The notes under the pieces: generated by a model
Database searches by the model: none
Seen by the model: only the letters and a program-made list of their open reading frames with translations
What the model was told of the DNA's origin: nothing
Assembly (NCBI GenBank): GCA_030220185.1
Contig: JASPKZ010007250.1
Span: 719,001-783,000, forward strand
Direction: 5' to 3'
DNA length: 64,000 nucleotides
From: Diploptera punctata
Taxonomy: Eukaryota; Arthropoda; Insecta; Blattodea; Blaberidae
Made by a program: the position numbers and the translations under genes
Shown: one piece after another, positions 60,476-64,000 of the stretch
Layout: each line of letters starts with the position of its first letter
How positions within the stretch are numbered: the stretch's first letter is position 1

Positions 60476-60933
60476 TAGTTTTAAAAAACTAAAACAACAC
60501 GCTTTATTAGAAAACCGAACTAAAAAAATGAAAAATAATTTTAATTTACAACACGCTTGGGATAAAATTAAAGTGGTCAACAAAAAAATAATCTCCAACA
60601 CATCTAGAATAAAACTAGAGTTATGTATAAAAAAAATAATTTTACCACGAAAAGGGTGTGGTGCTCTATAACAATTCATATATTTGATAATAAACAGATA
60701 TTGGTAAAAGTAAAGTCTCTGAGAAGAAAACGTAAGAACTACAAAAAGCACCCCACGCTTTTGATGGTAAAATTATTTCTTTGTAGATAATTCTAGTTTT
60801 ATTCTAGATGTGTTGGAGATTATTTTTTTGTTGGCCACTTCAATTCTATCCCAAGCGTGTTGGAAATTAAAATTATTTTTCATTTTTTAGTTCGGTTTTC
60901 TAATAAAGCGTGTTGTTTTAGTTTTTTAAAACT
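60476..60933. mobile_element. Foldback element with ~170 bp inverted arms
   Basis: The left arm 60476-60647 (TAGTTTTAAAAAACTAAAAC AACACGC ... AATTTTACCA) mirrors the right arm 60765-60933 with only scattered differences. The 117 bp centre contains GAGAAGAAAACGTAAGAACT. A part of the arm recurs at 24195-24290, so the arm is a dispersed sequence. No coding frame of note. Confidence 0.88.
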
Positions 60934-60939
60934 ATTTTT

Positions 60940-61150
60940 TATTTATTCAAATATTCAAATGGTTAAAGAGTAAAGCTTGTTCATTTATCGGTTGAGCTAA
61001 AATACCGGATTGTTAGAGGTACGGTATTTCCTCGCTAGATAACAGATGCTTATATTTTTATACTAATGTACATAAGGTTAAGGGGTAAAGATTTTTCCTT
61101 TACCGGACGAGTTGTAATACTGGATAGATAAAGGTACGGAATTGTCTCAA
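60940..61150. repeat. Right edge of the satellite array
   Basis: CAAATATTCAAATGGTTAAA and AAATACCGGATTGTTAGAGG TACGG, about two diverged monomers. The last one trails off at GGAATTGTCTC (61138-61148). Confidence 0.85.
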
Positions 61151-62110
61151 ATATTTTATTTCTAACGCGCGATTCACACGATTAAGCTAATTGCACAGTT
61201 GAACTACAATACGTCTCCTTTCTTCATTGGAAGAACATTATTTCAATAATGGTTAGGCAGTGACCGCTTAGCTCAGTGCTTAGTGGCTAGATTCGTATAC
61301 AAGAGGTCGCAGGTTCGATTCACGATGAAGTTAAAGTTTTTTATTGTTAAAATGCTTTCTATTTTTACTATGAATACATAGAGTATTTTATTTAAGTATT
61401 TTATAGATTATTTAATTATACGAACAAAAGTTTTTTGAAATAAAGTTTTAGACATGATATATTTCAGAACAAGGTTTCCAAGGAAGTTAACTGTAAAATC
61501 TCTATTTTTAGAGTGGAATGTTACTACTGTTAGGGCTATGTATGTTAGTGAGTACAGTTAGGGTAACTATAGGTCAAAGCTTAGTATATAACCCTGGGGA
61601 AGTGAGGGCCTCGGTCTGTGTGTGAAACCACGATCAGCTGATGGGCGAGTAAGCTACCATTTTTCTTAATATGTGTTCTGGACCAAATAAAGGTAATCAA
61701 TTACCTTAACTATTTTAATACTATATTTTCAAAAGGGATATTAGAATTTTAACAATGTAGATTAGGGTAGATTTATAAAACCCCCATCCCTCTCTCTCAA
61801 ACCCCAGGAAGTACTGTAGTTTTTAATATAAGCTTAGATTAGATATTTAGGGCTAGAATACTTAGGGATTGTAATAATTATTCTCTAGAAATAAAATAGT
61901 TGAAATTAAGAACTGTACATCCTCATACTACCGCTCGGCTAGAAACTCACGCTACCAGATTTTCCAAGTCCCGAAGGTCCTTTAAGCCTAAGAAAACCAG
62001 CGGTTCATAATAATTTTATTCTGTGTGTCCATTCTTAAAGAAAAACGTACTAACTATTTGGAAGTATTGCTATTTTTATTATTATTTATTTATTTATTTA
62101 TAAACAGGTT
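61151..62110. other. Mostly unassigned stretch with one tRNA-like segment
   Basis: At 61262-61330 the + strand has GCTTAGCTCAGTGCTTAGTG (box A-like) and GGTCGCAGGTTCGATTCACG (box B-like), probably a SINE head. The remaining ~900 bp show no gene or repeat I can recognise. Confidence 0.5.
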
Positions 62111-62112
62111 CA

Positions 62113-62893
62113 CAATGCCATCATCATCATCATCTGCATTCATGGATTAGGTATGTTGACCCGTTCCGACTTCAGCCCATCTCTTTCTAGGTCTGCCCAC
62201 ATCTCGGGTGCCTTTAGGTTTGTATTTTGTTATTTGTTTTGGATATCTATCTTCATTCATTCTGTCTATGTGTTGCTTCCATTTTTGTCTATATGTATCC
62301 ATTTTATCAGTTATTGCAAATATTTCAAGTTCCTATCTTATTTCTGTGTTCTTGATTCTGTCTTCCTTAGTGCACCCTTTAACAGATCTCAAAAATGTCA
62401 TTTCTGCCGCCGTTATCCTACTTAGATCTTGTTTTTATGCATCCAGGCTTCTGATCCATAGAGCAGTACCGGTACTGCCAATGTTTTATAAAATTTCAAT
62501 TGGGTCTCTCTTGTTGTTTTATTATTTAGTGAACGTTTTATCGTACCACATATTCCCTGGAATTTTGCTATTTTATTAGTTATATCATTATCATAATTAA
62601 ATGAAATGTCACATCCTAGATAATTGAGATGGTTCACCTGTTCTATGATTCTGTTTCCTATTACTATTTTGGATCTGATTTGATTTTTCCCTTGGAATGC
62701 CATTACCTTAGTTTTTTCTATGGATATTTTGAGATTATATTGTTCACATATATTATGTAATTTAAAAATATTCCTTTGAAGTTCGTCTTTCGTATTTGCT
62801 ATTATTACCTGGTCAGCAGGATATAATAATGTTTTCAAGTAGTGTGTTTTATTTAATTCCTTTTTCTTTTAAAATTGTCCAAAGTTTTCCTCT
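62113..62893 (-). pseudogene. LINE-B reverse transcriptase with altered active site
   Basis: The minus frame 62838-62422 reads LLYPADQVIIANTKDELQRN (expected YADDQ; here the motif is mis-spelled YPADQ). It continues YNLKISIEKTKVMAFQGKNQ, VNHLNYLGCDISFNYDND, ITNKIAKFQGICGTIKRSLN and LAVPVLLYGSEAWMHKNK. Further 3', in another frame, it matches 32403-32905. Upstream (to 62893) LWTILKEKGIK is recognisable. The 3' tail is (CATCAT)n at 62118-62132. The active-site change makes this copy inactive. Confidence 0.92.
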
Positions 62894-62895
62894 GA

Positions 62896-63048
62896 CATAT
62901 GACAATTATAGCAATATATGCACCGGAGAAAGGTAGATGAAGAAACAAAAACATTTTATACTACTCTACAAAAGGAAATAAATAAGATAAACAAGAACGA
63001 CATAATAATATTATTAGGAGACTTTAATGCCAGAGGTTCACAATGTAA
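62896..63048 (+). pseudogene. LINE endonuclease (APE-type) fragment, inverted
   Basis: In two frames: MTIIAIYAPEKGR, then EETKTFYTTLQKEINKINKN and DIIILLGDFNARG. The YAPE and GDFNA blocks are conserved in the apurinic-type endonuclease domain at the N terminus of non-LTR retrotransposons. It abuts the LINE-B reverse transcriptase above in the opposite orientation. That fits a 5' inversion of the same insertion. Confidence 0.85.
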
Positions 63049-63054
63049 TAAAAC

Positions 63055-63660
63055 ATATTCCTGTGCCCAAAGCTTTTTTTACATTTTTAATTTCTCTCTC
63101 CGTTCTTCTCTATCTTCACATTGCATTTTTTTTCCAGACTACCTCCTTCACACTTCTTCTTACATCATCCATCGATTTAAATCTAGGTGGACTTCTCCAT
63201 CCTTTCCCAGATGGAATCCATTCCAAAGCTTGTCTGGGCAATATTTTCTTTGGCATCCTACGTGTATGACCATACCATTCTAGTGTCTGTATCTCACAAA
63301 ATCTAATATTGAATTCTGGACTTTCATTTGTTGTCTGATTATTGTATTTCTGATTTTTTTCCAATTTAGAATGTCTAGTTGAGCGTCTAGAACAATCCAT
63401 TTCAATAGACATAAGTTTTAAACTCAAATGTTTATTCAACTGCAAAGTTTCTGCACCGTATGATAGCGTGCTTCCAATTATGGATTTATAAATTTATAAT
63501 TTGGTATCCATTCATGTGTTCTTATCCCACAAAACGCCATTTAACATTGTTATTACTGATCAGACTTTTGGAATTCTGTATTTTATGTCATTTTCTTGGG
63601 TACAGTTTGAGTTAATTTTGATCCCTAGTTAATTACATTCTTCACGTTCTTTTATTTATC
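63055..63660 (-). pseudogene. LINE-C reverse transcriptase tail
   Basis: The minus frame 63445-63116 reads FNIRFCEIQTLEWYGHTRRM, PKKILPRQALEWIPSGKGWR and PPRFKSMDDVRRSVKEVVWK. It is the same tail layout as 560-885 and 47690-47967. Upstream to about 63640 a few connection residues can be guessed. 5' truncated. Confidence 0.8.
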
Positions 63661-63674
63661 CCATTATTATGATT

Positions 63675-63789
63675 GTTATTATTATTATTTATTATTATTA
63701 TTAATATTATGGATGATGGACAATAATAAAAATAATAATATTTTTTTATTATTGTCCATCATCTTTGGGCTATTATTATACTGGACTTG

Positions 63790-63825
<36 letters not shown>
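63675..63825. repeat. Microsatellites and a perfect hairpin
   Basis: (ATT)n at 63675-63705, then a hairpin whose 21-base arms (GATGATGGACAATAATAAAA and its complement ending CATCATC) span 63712-63763, then (TA)n at 63793-63823. Confidence 0.9.
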
Positions 63826-63826
<1 letters not shown>

Positions 63827-64000
63827 TAAATATTTTAATTGAAGAGTGAAACTTTTTCCTTACTGATACGTAATAAATAAATAAACACAAAAATATATGA
63901 AGCTATATTATCTTTTATTACATACATTGTATAGCATTATTATTTAAAAAACGTGGGTACTGAACAGACAAATTAAATTTGTATCGGTAGCTAAAAAGTG
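63826..64000. other. Unassigned window end
   Basis: AT-rich, nothing recognised. Confidence 0.4.

Overview
The window looks like gene-poor, repeat-saturated DNA from a large insect genome, most plausibly a cockroach or other blattodean. That assignment is an inference from the style and density of the non-LTR retrotransposon (LINE) debris, especially the recurring C-terminal segment with WAGHVARMG and GRPRMRWENNI. I see no intact single-copy host protein gene. Almost every longer open frame is a fragment of a transposable element or the antisense of one. The only RNA genes are eight near-identical tRNA genes in one inverted tandem cluster. Family nicknames used below (LINE-A, LINE-B, SINE-A, element R, module F, MITE-1) are mine.  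Layout. 1-13 kb: old LINE fragments, two copies of a ~540 bp terminal-inverted-repeat element (MITE-1), a tandem block of module F (9.1-10.0 kb), a Penelope-like 3' end (10.4 kb) and a degenerate pogo/Tigger transposon with both terminal repeats (11.7-12.7 kb). 13.2-17.9 kb: a nested stack. Element R is split by SINE-A with a 14 bp target-site duplication (TSD). SINE-A is split by an inverted array of 293 bp units, each carrying a tRNA gene. Element R is also split by a jockey/CR1-type LINE. 18-29 kb: SINEs, LINE-A copies, a Penelope-like element in a head-to-head inverted pair with a GIY-YIG endonuclease reading frame (23.3-24.2 kb), three more copies of element R (two directly abutting) and a second Penelope-like foldback (26.2-26.5 kb). 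29-48.7 kb: many 5'-truncated LINE copies, several with clear TSDs or 5' inversions, a DDE (mariner/IS630-type) transposon remnant (38.1-38.8 kb) and a third MITE-1 copy. 48.7-61.2 kb: a large satellite array of ~115 bp monomers (roughly 80 copies). It has diverged monomers at its edges, homogenised subfamilies inside, 919 bp (8-mer) higher-order duplications, and three interruptions. 61.2-64 kb: more LINE fragments, including reverse transcriptase and an inverted endonuclease segment with an LLGDFNA motif.  How the parts relate. The window is mainly a record of retrotransposition: autonomous LINEs and Penelope-like elements supply the machinery, tRNA-derived SINEs are probable passengers, and later insertions cut older ones. 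Coordinates of repeat edges are read by eye against other copies in the window and are usually good to a few bases where a TSD or terminal repeat is given, and to tens of bases otherwise.
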